A stretch of DNA of 64,000 nt from Nigerium sp. (GCA_016711325.1 JADJTH010000008.1:434001-498000); one strand, 5' to 3'. Shown: positions 16,050 to 23,977, numbered from the stretch's first letter. Notes: generated by a model not told the origin, from the sequence alone. Numbers and translations: made by a program.

Positions 16050-17456
16050 ATGAGACAGACCCTCAGCGACAAGGTCTGGGACGCGCATGTCGTGCGGCGC
16101 ACCGAGGGCGAACCGGACCTGCTGTTCATCGATCTTCACCTCGTCCACGAGGTCACCAGCCCGCAGGCGTTCGACGGACTCCGGCTGGCCGGGCGCCCCG
16201 TGCGGCGCACCGATCTGACGCTCGCGACCGAGGATCACAACACGCCGACCGAGAACATCCTGCTCCCGATCGCCGACCCGGTCTCGCGCCTGCAGGTCGA
16301 CACGCTGCGCAAGAACGCGGCCGAGTTCGGGGTGCGCATCCACAGTCTCGGCGACAAGGACCAGGGCGTCGTCCACATCATCGGCCCTCAGTTGGGCGTC
16401 ACCCAGCCGGGCATGACGATCGTGTGCGGCGACTCGCACACCTCCACCCATGGCGCGTTCGGCGCGCTGGCGTTCGGCATCGGCACCTCCGAGGTCGAGC
16501 ACGTGCTCGCGACCCAGACGCTCAACCAGGTGCCCGCCAAGCGCATGGCCGTCACCATCGACGGCGATCTGCCCGACGGCGTCACACCCAAGGACGTCGT
16601 GCTCGCGCTGATCAGCAAGGTCGGCACCGGCGGCGGTCAGGGGTACGTGGTCGAGTACCGGGGCAGCACCATCGAGAACATGTCGATGGAGGGCCGGATG
16701 ACCATCTGCAACATGAGTATCGAGTGGGGCGCGAAGGCCGGCATGGTCGCGCCCGACGAGACCACGTTCGCCTACCTGAAGGGGCGTCCGCACGCGCCGG
16801 CAGGCGCGCAGTGGGACGCCGCCGTCGAGTACTGGAGGACCCTCACGACCGACGAGGACGCGGTCTTCGACGCCGAGGTCGTCATCGACGCAACGCAGCT
16901 CACCCCGTTCGTCACCTGGGGCACCAACCCCGGCCAGGGTGTCGGCCTGGGCGAGACCGTACCCGCCCCGGACGACTTCGACGATCCGGTCGACCGCGCC
17001 GCCGCGGAACGCGCCCTGGAGTACATGGACCTCACCGCGGGCACCAAGATGACGGACATCCGCGTCAACACGGTGTTCCTCGGCTCGTGCACCAACGGCC
17101 GTATCGAGGACCTGCGCCTCGCGGCGTCCGTGATCGCCGGCCACCGGGTCGCCGAGGGCGTCCGCATGATGGTGGTCCCGGGCTCGGCTCGCGTGCGGCT
17201 GCAGGCGATGGAAGAGGGCCTCGACGAGGTGTTCAAGAACGCCGGCGCCGAGTGGCGCGAGGCCGGATGCTCGATGTGTCTGGGCATGAACCCCGATCAG
17301 CTCAAGCCGGGCGAGCGCTCGGCGTCCACCTCCAACCGCAACTTCGAGGGACGCCAAGGCAAGGGGGGCCGCACCCACCTGGTGTCGCCCGCCGTCGCCG
17401 CCGCCACGGCCGTGCGGGGCACACTCAGCTCGCCCGCCGACCTGGAGGAGAAGTAG
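16050..17456 (+). CDS. leuC: 3-isopropylmalate dehydratase large subunit
   Basis: 468 residues, aconitase superfamily. It isomerises 2- and 3-isopropylmalate with LeuD and, with citramalate as substrate, serves isoleucine synthesis. The [4Fe-4S] cysteines are in FLGSCTNGRIEDLR and CSMCLGMNPDQL; GDSHTSTHGAFGALAFGIGTSE and TSNRNFEGRQGKGGRTHLVSP are family signatures. ATG 16050 has a strong Shine-Dalgarno (AAGGAAGGGG). leuD follows after 3 bases. Confidence 0.97.
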   Translation: MRQTLSDKVWDAHVVRRTEGEPDLLFIDLHLVHEVTSPQAFDGLRLAGRPVRRTDLTLATEDHNTPTENILLPIADPVSRLQVDTLRKNAAEFGVRIHSLGDKDQGVVHIIGPQLGVTQPGMTIVCGDSHTSTHGAFGALAFGIGTSEVEHVLATQTLNQVPAKRMAVTIDGDLPDGVTPKDVVLALISKVGTGGGQGYVVEYRGSTIENMSMEGRMTICNMSIEWGAKAGMVAPDETTFAYLKGRPHAPAGAQWDAAVEYWRTLTTDEDAVFDAEVVIDATQLTPFVTWGTNPGQGVGLGETVPAPDDFDDPVDRAAAERALEYMDLTAGTKMTDIRVNTVFLGSCTNGRIEDLRLAASVIAGHRVAEGVRMMVVPGSARVRLQAMEEGLDEVFKNAGAEWREAGCSMCLGMNPDQLKPGERSASTSNRNFEGRQGKGGRTHLVSPAVAAATAVRGTLSSPADLEEK

Positions 17457-17459
17457 GCC

Positions 17460-18065
17460 ATGGAGAAGTTCACCACGCACACCGGCGTCGGCGTCCCGCT
17501 GCGCCGCTCCAACGTCGACACCGACCAGATCATCCCGGCGGTGTACCTCAAGCGGGTCACCCGCTCCGGCTTCGAGGACGGCCTGTTCGCCGCCTGGCGC
17601 AGCGACCCCGGGTTCGTCCTCAACCAGGACGCCTACGAGGCCGGCTCGGTGCTGGTCGCCGGCCCCGACTTCGGCACCGGATCGTCGCGTGAGCACGCGG
17701 TGTGGGCACTGCAGAACTACGGCTTCCGCGTCGTGATCGGCTCGCGCTTCGGCGACATCTTCCGCGGCAACGCGGGGAAGGCCGGCCTGTTGGTCGCCCG
17801 CGTCGAGCCGGCCATCGTCGAGGCGCTGTGGGACTATCTGGACGCCGACCCCGGCGCCGAGCTCGCCGTGTCGCTGGTCGACAAGACGATCGTGGCCGGC
17901 GATAAGACCTACGGGTTCGATATCGACGACTACACCCGCCACCGCCTGCTCAACGGGCTGGACGACATCAGCCTGACCTTGCAGCATTCGGACGCCATCG
18001 CCGCCTACGAGGCAGGGCGTCCGTCCTGGAAGGTCACGACGATTCCGGCGCGCGTCGCCGACTGA
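17460..18065 (+). CDS. leuD: 3-isopropylmalate dehydratase small subunit
   Basis: 201 residues, the usual size. The swivelling domain includes NVDTDQIIPAVYLK near residue 19 and PDFGTGSSREHAVWAL near residue 67, which complete the active site formed with LeuC. Its start is 3 bases after the leuC stop, so the subunits are translationally coupled. A strong hairpin after the stop ends the operon. Confidence 0.97.
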   Translation: MEKFTTHTGVGVPLRRSNVDTDQIIPAVYLKRVTRSGFEDGLFAAWRSDPGFVLNQDAYEAGSVLVAGPDFGTGSSREHAVWALQNYGFRVVIGSRFGDIFRGNAGKAGLLVARVEPAIVEALWDYLDADPGAELAVSLVDKTIVAGDKTYGFDIDDYTRHRLLNGLDDISLTLQHSDAIAAYEAGRPSWKVTTIPARVAD

Positions 18066-18092
18066 CTCGCGTCGACCGACCGGTTCCAGGAC

Positions 18093-18125
18093 CAAGACCC
18101 TCGCCCGCAGTGGGCGAGGGTCTTG
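18093..18125. terminator. Terminator after leuCD
   Basis: Perfect 14-bp stem (CAAGACCCTCGCCC with GGGCGAGGGTCTTG) and a 5-base loop, 27 bases after the leuD stop and before the convergent ABC permease gene. Confidence 0.85.
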
Positions 18126-18146
18126 TCGCGTCGGGGTGCGCGGGGC

Positions 18147-19601
18147 TCAGTCGTTGCGACGCTCGTGGCTCGCGAGCACGCGGTTCTGCAGCGGCGTGCA
18201 CGCGGCCAGCGCGGCGACGGTGAGGCCGATGCCGGCGGCCAGGACGCCGCCCATGAGGGGCAGGCCGGCGCCCGCGTCCTCCATACCGAGCCGCGTCGCC
18301 ATCGTGACGAACGGCAGGCCGAGGAGGATGCCCAGGCCGGCCCCGAGCGCCACGGCCACGACCAGGGGCGCGAGCGTCTCCCACCACATCACCCGGGTGA
18401 GGAAGCTGCGCGGCGCGCCCATGTTGGCGAGCGCCACGGTTTGCTCGGCGCGCTCGAGGACCGAGGACGCCTGCGCGATGAAGATCGACATCGCGGTGAG
18501 GGCGAAGCCGACGCCGAGCGTGATGATCGCGCCCTTGGTGAAGTCCCACTGGCTCGCGAGGGCGAAGTCGGCCGAGGCAGCGTCGTCGGTGGCGTTGAAC
18601 GCGATCGGCATGATCGCCAGGTAGGCGCCGATGAGGGCCAGCAGACCGAGCCCCGAGACCCGCCGCCAGGTGGCCTTCGCGTCAGCCTGGACGCGCCGGG
18701 ACGCCCACATGGCGGTGGCGTTCGGCGTCCGGGCGAGACCGGCGGCCAGGAGCTGCAGCAGCCAGGCAGCGAACAGGTTGAACGCCCAGATCACCGCGAG
18801 CATGATGGCGGCGAAGATGAGGGTCGGCACCAGGCCGTTGATCTGGAGGGTCTGGATCGCGACCAGCGCGATCACCAGCACCACCGCGAAGAACGCGACG
18901 CGCCAGGCGCGCATGGCCGGGCTGTTCGCCCGCTTCGAGACGCCGAGCGGCGAGATCCGCACCCGGCGCAGGCCCCACGCCGACGCGAGCATGCCCGTGA
19001 CGAACGTGGCCGCGCACACCGCGAGGATGCCCCACCACGGCAGCAGCATCTCTGCGGGACGGACGGTCATCGCCTGCATCGTCAGCAGGCCCCACGCGGG
19101 CAGCGTGGCGAAGTAGGCGAGGGTGCCGAGCGCGATGCCCGACACTGCCTGGATGGCGGTGTCGATGAGCGACATCCGGGTGACGTCCGCCGACGACAAA
19201 CCCACGAGCCGCAGCACCGCGAGCCGGCGGTCGCGTCCGCGGGCGCCGAGCATGGCCGCGCCGGACGCCAGCCCGCTCATCGCGGGGATCAGTAGCGCGC
19301 AGGCGATGAGGGCGAGCATGAAGTACATCGAGATGACCGTCTCGAACGTCGGGTCGACGGCGATGAGCTCGGCGTGGATCCCGGTGGGCGCCGTCCAGCG
19401 CTGGTAGAACATCCACGTGCCTCCGGCGACGGTGAGCGCGAGGGCGGAGCTAACCGCGAACGCGATCACCGAGGACAGGTAGAGCAGCCCCTCGCCCTCA
19501 CGCATCGCCAGCCGGGCGCCGGTGAGGCGGAGCGACAGGTCGACCAGGCTGCCCGCGGAGGGGGCGGACGCCGCGGGCGTCCGGACGGCGACGGCTGTCA
19601 T
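18147..19601 (-). CDS. FtsX-family ABC transporter permease
   Basis: 484 residues, with several groups of hydrophobic helices and two FtsX-type cores (the second ends in LAACTPLQNRVLASHERRND). GVSSADVTRMSLIDTAIQAVSG is a typical coupling-region sequence of the MacB/FtsX superfamily. Such permeases export lipids or peptides or sense them at the membrane. ATG 19601 overlaps the stop of the upstream ATPase gene (ATGA), so both are made together. The divergent histidine kinase suggests this exporter is the target of that two-component system. Confidence 0.85.
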   Translation of the reverse strand: MTAVAVRTPAASAPSAGSLVDLSLRLTGARLAMREGEGLLYLSSVIAFAVSSALALTVAGGTWMFYQRWTAPTGIHAELIAVDPTFETVISMYFMLALIACALLIPAMSGLASGAAMLGARGRDRRLAVLRLVGLSSADVTRMSLIDTAIQAVSGIALGTLAYFATLPAWGLLTMQAMTVRPAEMLLPWWGILAVCAATFVTGMLASAWGLRRVRISPLGVSKRANSPAMRAWRVAFFAVVLVIALVAIQTLQINGLVPTLIFAAIMLAVIWAFNLFAAWLLQLLAAGLARTPNATAMWASRRVQADAKATWRRVSGLGLLALIGAYLAIMPIAFNATDDAASADFALASQWDFTKGAIITLGVGFALTAMSIFIAQASSVLERAEQTVALANMGAPRSFLTRVMWWETLAPLVVAVALGAGLGILLGLPFVTMATRLGMEDAGAGLPLMGGVLAAGIGLTVAALAACTPLQNRVLASHERRND

Positions 19602-20338
19602 CGCAGCACCTCCGCGGCGGTCGCGGCGGAGGGATCCAGGCGGCGGTCGGCGTGGACCAGGCCGTCGCGGATCTCGAGCAGGCGGCCGCACCAGCGGGCG
19701 ACGTTGACGTCGTGGGTGACCAGCACGAGACTGGCGCCGGCCATCGCGACCGTCGTGGTGAGCATCTGCATCATCTCGTGGCCGGTGGCCTGATCGAGGG
19801 CGCCGCTGGGCTCGTCGGCGAACACCACACTCGGATTGGTGACGAGCGCCCGCGCGATGGCGGTCCGCTGCGCCTGGCCGCCCGACATGTCTCCCGGCCG
19901 CCGCGTGCGCAGCTCGGCGAGGCCGAGGCGTCCGAGGAGGGCGTCGGCGGCGTCGATTGCCTTGCCGCGCGGGGTGCCGGTCAGCAGGAGGGGGAGTGCG
20001 ACGTTCTCACGGGCGGTGAGTTCGGGGATGAGCTGACCGTCCTGGAAGACGAACCCGAAGCGGCTCAGGCGCAGGTGCGAGCGCGGGCGGTCCTTGAGCG
20101 CGGAGACGGTCTGTCCGTCGAAGACCACGTCGCCCTGATCGGGCAGCAGGACGCCGGACAGGCAGTGCAGCAGGGTGGACTTGCCGGAGCCCGAGGGGCC
20201 CATGATGGCCACCGTCTCGCCCTTGGCGATCGAGACGGACACCCCTGCGAGAGCCCGGACCTGGCCGAAGTTCTTGGTGACGCCGCGCGTCTGCAGCAGG
20301 GGTGGGGTGGCGGTGGTGTCTGTGGTCACGTCGATCAT
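19598..20338 (-). CDS. ABC transporter ATP-binding protein (LolD/MacB type)
   Basis: 246 residues. Walker A GPSGSGKST, signature SGGQAQRTAIARAL, Walker B VVFADEPSGALD and the H-loop in LVLVTHD are all present. It powers the FtsX-type permease encoded immediately downstream. The first 15 residues are a disordered extension. Its upstream region holds an 18-bp palindrome shared with the divergent histidine kinase gene. Confidence 0.93.
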   Translation of the reverse strand: MIDVTTDTTATPPLLQTRGVTKNFGQVRALAGVSVSIAKGETVAIMGPSGSGKSTLLHCLSGVLLPDQGDVVFDGQTVSALKDRPRSHLRLSRFGFVFQDGQLIPELTARENVALPLLLTGTPRGKAIDAADALLGRLGLAELRTRRPGDMSGGQAQRTAIARALVTNPSVVFADEPSGALDQATGHEMMQMLTTTVAMAGASLVLVTHDVNVARWCGRLLEIRDGLVHADRRLDPSAATAAEVLR

Positions 20339-20394
20339 GGTTCCATTCCAGCGCCGATCGGGCGTCCGCCCCAGGGTGCGGGCGATGCACTTCG

Positions 20395-20412
20395 GGTAGT
20401 GCCAGCACTACC
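20395..20412. promoter_or_regulatory. 18-bp palindrome, candidate operator between ABC exporter and histidine kinase
   Basis: GGTAGTGC-CA-GCACTACC, a perfect dyad with 8-base arms and a 2-base centre. It lies 57 bases before the ABC gene start and 33 bases upstream of the -10 box of the kinase gene, a position suited to control of both by the LuxR-type response regulator encoded nearby. Confidence 0.6.
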
Positions 20413-20444
20413 TTTCCTCGCGGGGGTGGGCGCGAGGCGTCGGC

Positions 20445-20450
20445 TAGGTT
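20445..20450 (+). promoter_or_regulatory. -10 box of leaderless histidine-kinase promoter
   Basis: TAGGTT, 7 bases before the GTG start, with no Shine-Dalgarno sequence. The palindrome at 20395-20412 would cover or abut the -35 side. Confidence 0.55.
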
Positions 20451-20457
20451 GCGGGGT

Positions 20458-21168
20458 GTGAGCCCCCTTCGTCGCAAGCCGGTCGATCCCGAGCGGGACG
20501 CCGCCCGCCAGATCGCCGCGCTGACCGCGTCCCGGCGGGTGATCGTGGACGCCTACGAGATCGAGCGGCGCCGCATCGAGCGTGACCTGCACGACGGCAC
20601 CCAGCAGTATCTGGTGGCGGCCTTGATGAAGCTCGGCGAGGCGCGGATGGCGCCGGCGGTGGGCGGTGATCCCGCGCTCGGTGCACTGCTCGCCGAGGCG
20701 TCCGATGCGCTTGGCCGCGGGCTGGACGCGCTGCGGGCCACGGTGCGGGGCATCCATCCGCAGGTGCTGGTCGAGCAGGGGCTGGCGGCGGCGTTGGCCG
20801 ATGTCGCGCAGGCGTCCGCGTCGCCCGTGAGGATCGTCTGCCCCCACCCGCTGCCGGCGCTGCCCGAGGGCGTGCTGGCTACGGGGTACTTCTTCGCGTG
20901 CGAGGCGATCGGGAACGCCGCCAAGCACGCGCCCGGCGCTCCGATCACCGTGCTGTTGGCCACCGACTCGCACTTGCGCGTGTCGGTGGTGGACGCCGGT
21001 CCCGGCGGCGCCCGCCTCGTCCCCGGGCGCGGCCTGGCCGGCATGCGCGAGCGGCTGGCCGCATTCGGCGGCGAGGTGACGATCTCCAGTCCGTCGGGCG
21101 GACCGACGCAGGTGGCGGCGTCCGTACCGTTGCTGCTCCGTCGCGGTGAGCCGGGCTTCGTGGTCTGA
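20458..21168 (+). CDS. Soluble sensor histidine kinase (HisKA_3 type)
   Basis: 236 residues. The dimerisation/phosphoacceptor helix ERRRIERDLHDGTQQYL carries His45; the ATPase domain follows with EAIGNAAKHAPG (N-box, near residue 150) and GRGLAGMRERL (G-box). There is no membrane segment and no recognisable input domain, so it must sense an internal signal or a partner protein, perhaps the FtsX-type permease. The start at GTG 20458 is chosen from the TAGGTT box and the lack of conserved sequence further upstream. Its likely partner regulator is encoded about 1 kb downstream. Confidence 0.87.
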   Translation: MSPLRRKPVDPERDAARQIAALTASRRVIVDAYEIERRRIERDLHDGTQQYLVAALMKLGEARMAPAVGGDPALGALLAEASDALGRGLDALRATVRGIHPQVLVEQGLAAALADVAQASASPVRIVCPHPLPALPEGVLATGYFFACEAIGNAAKHAPGAPITVLLATDSHLRVSVVDAGPGGARLVPGRGLAGMRERLAAFGGEVTISSPSGGPTQVAASVPLLLRRGEPGFVV

Positions 21169-21250
21169 GGGACGTGGCGGCCCGTTCCTCACTGCCGGGG
21201 GCGGCGCGAGCGTACGATGATCCCAGGAATCCGAGAGGGGCGAGGATCAG

Positions 21251-21409
21251 ATGGACGCACTCCGTTCTTTGCTGCCCATGGATGCTCAACTCGGCCCCCT
21301 GATCGACGGACGCCTTGTTGAGTGGATGGTTCTGGCGACCTTCGTGATCGTGGCTGCGGGGATCCTCCTGTTCGTAGGGTGGCTGGTGCGTTCCCGCCGG
21401 CGGGGCTGA
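21251..21409 (+). CDS. Small single-pass membrane protein
   Basis: 52 residues: MDALRSLLPMDAQLGPLIDG, then a membrane segment WMVLATFVIVAAGILLFVGWLV and a basic tail RSRRRG. ATG 21251 is preceded by a purine-rich stretch GAGAGGGGCGAGG. The positive-inside rule puts the C-terminus in the cytoplasm. I do not recognise a family. It sits directly downstream of the histidine kinase and could be an accessory or sensor peptide of that system; this is inference from position only. Confidence 0.55.
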   Translation: MDALRSLLPMDAQLGPLIDGRLVEWMVLATFVIVAAGILLFVGWLVRSRRRG

Positions 21410-21455
21410 CGCGCGGCTGAGTCTGCGCGGGCGTCTCGGTGCCCCCGCCGGTGGC

Positions 21456-21791
21456 TCAAGCGGCGCGAGGTGCGTACATGATCACCGCGACGCCCGCCAG
21501 GCAGACGAGGGCGCCGATGACGTCGTAGCGGTCGGGGCGGAAGCCGTCCACGACCATCCCCCACGCGAGCGATCCGGCGACGAAGACGCCGCCGTAGGCG
21601 GCGAGGATGCGGCCGAAGTGGGCGTCGGGCTGGAAGGTGGCGACGAAGCCGTACAGGCCGAGCGCGATGACGCCCGCGCCGATCCACAGCAGCCCGCGGT
21701 GTTCGCGTACTCCCTGCCAGACGAGCCACGCGCCGCCGATCTCGGCGATGGCGGCGACGACGAAGAGACCGACGGAACGAAGCACATCCAT
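21456..21791 (-). CDS. YnfA family (UPF0060) membrane protein
   Basis: 111 residues with four membrane helices; AAIAEIGGAWLVWQGVRE and GLYGFVATFQPDAHFGRILAAYGGVFVAGSLAWG are the conserved family stretches. YnfA proteins resemble half-size drug/metabolite transporters and some have been tied to multidrug efflux; the substrate here is unknown. I chose ATG 21791, with GGGAGG about 8 bases upstream. A nested inverted repeat lies 37 bases upstream. Confidence 0.9.
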   Translation of the reverse strand: MDVLRSVGLFVVAAIAEIGGAWLVWQGVREHRGLLWIGAGVIALGLYGFVATFQPDAHFGRILAAYGGVFVAGSLAWGMVVDGFRPDRYDVIGALVCLAGVAVIMYAPRAA

Positions 21792-21827
21792 GGGGCCATC
21801 CTCCCAGGTGGCGCGCGCGAGGCGGAA

Positions 21828-21914
21828 CGACATTTCCTGCCGCTCATTCCCGGTGAGCGCGTCAGGACATCAGTGGCGCTGATGTTCTGGAAGATTGAGC
21901 GGCAGAAAATGTCG
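21828..21914. repeat. Nested inverted repeat (MITE-like or structured leader)
   Basis: Outer arms 21828-21846 and 21896-21914 (CGACATTTCCTGCCGCTCA against its complement, one G-T pair in 19). Inside, a second dyad AGGACATCAG-TGGCG-CTGATGTTCT (21864-21888) forms another 10-bp stem. The unit sits between ynfA and a broken ATPase gene. It could be a small non-autonomous mobile element or, read on the minus strand, the structured 5' leader of ynfA. No target-site duplication is obvious at its edges. Confidence 0.65.
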
Positions 21915-21960
21915 CCCCGAGCGTCGATACCCAGTGTGAGGTGATCGGGGACCTGGCACT

Positions 21961-22188
21961 CCACGTCCCGGCGGAGAGCGGACGCAGCGGCATCTCGGTG
22001 GCCCGCCCGTGGAAGGGCTGGTCGTGGTGGTTGAGCGCCTCCATCATCGAGAGGTCGCTTCCCACGAGCAGCACGAGCACGGGATGCTGCGACAGCTCCC
22101 GGTCCCACGTGCGCTGCAGTTCGCCCGCTCCGCCCGGGATGCCCTCGAGGAGCCAAAGCGCGATGCTCCAGCCGCCGATGCCCGTCAC
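21961..22188 (-). pseudogene. Remnant of an AAA+ ATP-binding protein (archaeal-ATPase/DUF234 type)
   Basis: About 76 codons read WLLEGIPGGAGELQRTWDRE then HPVLVLLVGSDLSMMEALN and GRATEMPLRPLSAGT, which I recognise as the middle of the ATP-binding proteins with a DUF234 or similar C-terminal domain (arginine-finger/sensor region after Walker B). The P-loop portion and the C-terminal half are missing: upstream is the start of the response-regulator gene, and downstream the homology stops about 50 bases before the nested inverted repeat. No start codon context. Probably a dead fragment left by a deletion or insertion. Confidence 0.65.
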
Positions 22189-22203
22189 GCTACCCTGGCG
22201 GGC

Positions 22204-22899
22204 GTGACCACCCCACCCATTCGCCTCGTCCTCGCCGACGACGCCGGTCTGCTGCGCGAGGGGCTCGCGGCGCTGCTCGAGCGGCAGGGATTCCAGGTCG
22301 TCGCCCAGGAGAGCCGCGCCGACACGCTGCGGATCACCGTGGCGGAGCTGGCGGCGTCCGGCGCGCTGCCCGACGTCGTCGTCACCGACGTCCGGATGCC
22401 GCCCACCATGACCACCGACGGGCTGCAGGCCGCACTCGACCTCAAGGCGACCTACCCGGCGCTCGGTGTGCTCGTGCTCAGCCAGTACGTGGCCGCGGTC
22501 TACGCGCAACAGCTCTTCTCGCTCCCGGCCACCGGCGGCGGCACCGGCTACCTGCTCAAGGACCGCATCGCCCAGGTTGCCGACTTCGTCGGCTCGCTGC
22601 GGGTCGTCGCTGCGGGCGGCGTGGTGATCGACCCCGAGGTGACCAGGGCGATGATGCGGACGTCCCGGTCCGGGCTCGGCGACCTCACCCCGCGCGAGTT
22701 CGAGGTGCTCGAGCTGATGGCGCGCGGGCTGTCGAACGCGCAGGTCGCCGACGAGCTCGTGTTGTCGGGCGCCGCCGTCGCGAAGCACGTGTCGAACATC
22801 TTCGCGAAGCTCCGGCTCGACCCCGGCGAGGAGAATCGTCGCGTGCGGGCGATCCTCGCCTTCCTGTCGGGCGCCGGCACACCCGGACTCGATCGATGA
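22204..22899 (+). CDS. LuxR/NarL-family response regulator
   Basis: 231 residues. The receiver domain (residues 6-140) has the acidic pair ADD near residue 11 and the phosphoacceptor Asp62 in VVVTDVRMPP. The helix-turn-helix domain (about 160-205) reads DLTPREFEVLELMARGLSNAQ and continues to KHVSNIFAKLRL. It probably partners the soluble histidine kinase at 20458-21168. The GTG start has no clear Shine-Dalgarno; TACCCT lies 9 bases upstream. A hairpin ends the gene. Confidence 0.9.
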   Translation: MTTPPIRLVLADDAGLLREGLAALLERQGFQVVAQESRADTLRITVAELAASGALPDVVVTDVRMPPTMTTDGLQAALDLKATYPALGVLVLSQYVAAVYAQQLFSLPATGGGTGYLLKDRIAQVADFVGSLRVVAAGGVVIDPEVTRAMMRTSRSGLGDLTPREFEVLELMARGLSNAQVADELVLSGAAVAKHVSNIFAKLRLDPGEENRRVRAILAFLSGAGTPGLDR

Positions 22900-22939
22900 G
22901 CGGAGACTTGTGGCCCGACTGAGCGCCACAAGTATCCGC
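22900..22939. terminator. Bidirectional terminator after the response regulator
   Basis: 15-base arms GCGGAGACTTGTGGC and GCCACAAGTATCCGC (one mismatch) around a 10-base loop, immediately after the stop codon and before a convergent gene. Confidence 0.75.
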
Positions 22940-22960
22940 CATCCGGTGGATGACCGACCG

Positions 22961-23977
22961 CTACCGCGTGGGCTCCGGCGCCGGACGCGGCGTGTAGGTC
23001 TGCTCGGGCACCACAACGGGGTCCGGGCCGGCGTCACCCGGCATGAGCCTGACCTTTCCGCCGGTGTACTCCTTGGCGACCCGGTGGGTGCCGACGGTGC
23101 CGGTGAGCGACTCGGGCAGGGCGTCGACGACCTCGCGACGGAGAATCGCCGACTGATAGGAGCCGGAATTCCACTGGGTACCGTTGCCGAGCAGTAACCC
23201 CGTCGACGGGTCGAGGTACAGGAACTGTTCCTGACCCGGGCGGGCGGCCTCGTCGACGAACGTCACCTTGAGCGCCGGGCGCCGCTGCGGATCGTCGGTG
23301 TGCTCGACGCTCACGCGCGGATTCAGCCCGAGGACGCCGATGGCCGCGCCCCGGACGTCCGGCGGCGCGGCCTCGGCGCGGAGCATGTCGCCGATGGCGA
23401 TGAAGACGGCCTCGTCCTGGGATGTCGACCCGAGTACGCGGAGCCGGAGGAAGGCGTCCAGCAGGTGCGGTTCGGTCGGCAGGGTGGCCGCGTAGTCGGG
23501 ACGCTGCCAGCCCCAGCCCGGCGAGAAGAGGTAGCGCTCCACCCGGCCGTTCACCGTGCGGTCGGACCACTGCCAGCCGTCGGTGGCGTAGTAGTCGTCG
23601 TGGGTGACTCGCCGATCGACCGCGGGCGTCTGGGAGGCGGCGTCCGGGGCGCCGGTCTGGGTCTCGACCGACTGGACGCGCAAGAACTGCGTGTCGCCCC
23701 ATTCGAGGGCCGTCTGCGCGGCGGCGACCCTCGCGAGATCGTTGAGGTCGCCGGCGGCCGCGGTGCCGAGCCAGCCCGGAACCGCGACGGGCACCACGAG
23801 CATCAGCGCGGCCGCGAGGGATGCCGCCACGGCGACCGGCCAGGCCCGCCGCTTGGTCGGGACGCGTCGGGCGCGGCCGGCCATGACGTCGTCGAGGAGT
23901 AGCCGGCGCTGTTCGGGCGTCCACTCGTGTGCGAGTGCCTCGTCGCTGGGCCGGGTGCGTGAGATCAGGTCGACCAT
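22961..23977 (-). CDS. CU044_5270-family protein (membrane-anchored partner of ECF sigma)
   Basis: 338 residues. The N-terminal 45 residues are cytoplasmic (RTRPSDEALAHEWTPEQRRL), a membrane segment follows (about 46-72) and the remaining 265 residues face outward, with aromatic-rich repeats such as YYATDGWQWSDRT and RYLFSPGWGWQRP. This is the CU044_5270 architecture, a family regularly encoded next to ECF sigma factors and thought to regulate them. I prefer the ATG at 23977 (7 bases after AGGAG) over the one at 23983. It starts 3 bases after the sigma gene's stop. Confidence 0.8.
   Translation of the reverse strand: MVDLISRTRPSDEALAHEWTPEQRRLLLDDVMAGRARRVPTKRRAWPVAVAASLAAALMLVVPVAVPGWLGTAAAGDLNDLARVAAAQTALEWGDTQFLRVQSVETQTGAPDAASQTPAVDRRVTHDDYYATDGWQWSDRTVNGRVERYLFSPGWGWQRPDYAATLPTEPHLLDAFLRLRVLGSTSQDEAVFIAIGDMLRAEAAPPDVRGAAIGVLGLNPRVSVEHTDDPQRRPALKVTFVDEAARPGQEQFLYLDPSTGLLLGNGTQWNSGSYQSAILRREVVDALPESLTGTVGTHRVAKEYTGGKVRLMPGDAGPDPVVVPEQTYTPRPAPEPTR

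Noticed and set aside
21792..21914. Guanidine riboswitch in the ynfA leader
   Set aside because: Small efflux genes often have one, but I do not see the ACGR-loop hairpins of the class II type or the conserved core of the class I type; the structure is a nested simple dyad instead.
22189..23037. Upstream part of the minus frame that contains the ATPase remnant
   Set aside because: Beyond 22188 the frame is antisense to the response regulator and shows no ATPase similarity; only 21961-22188 is a credible remnant.
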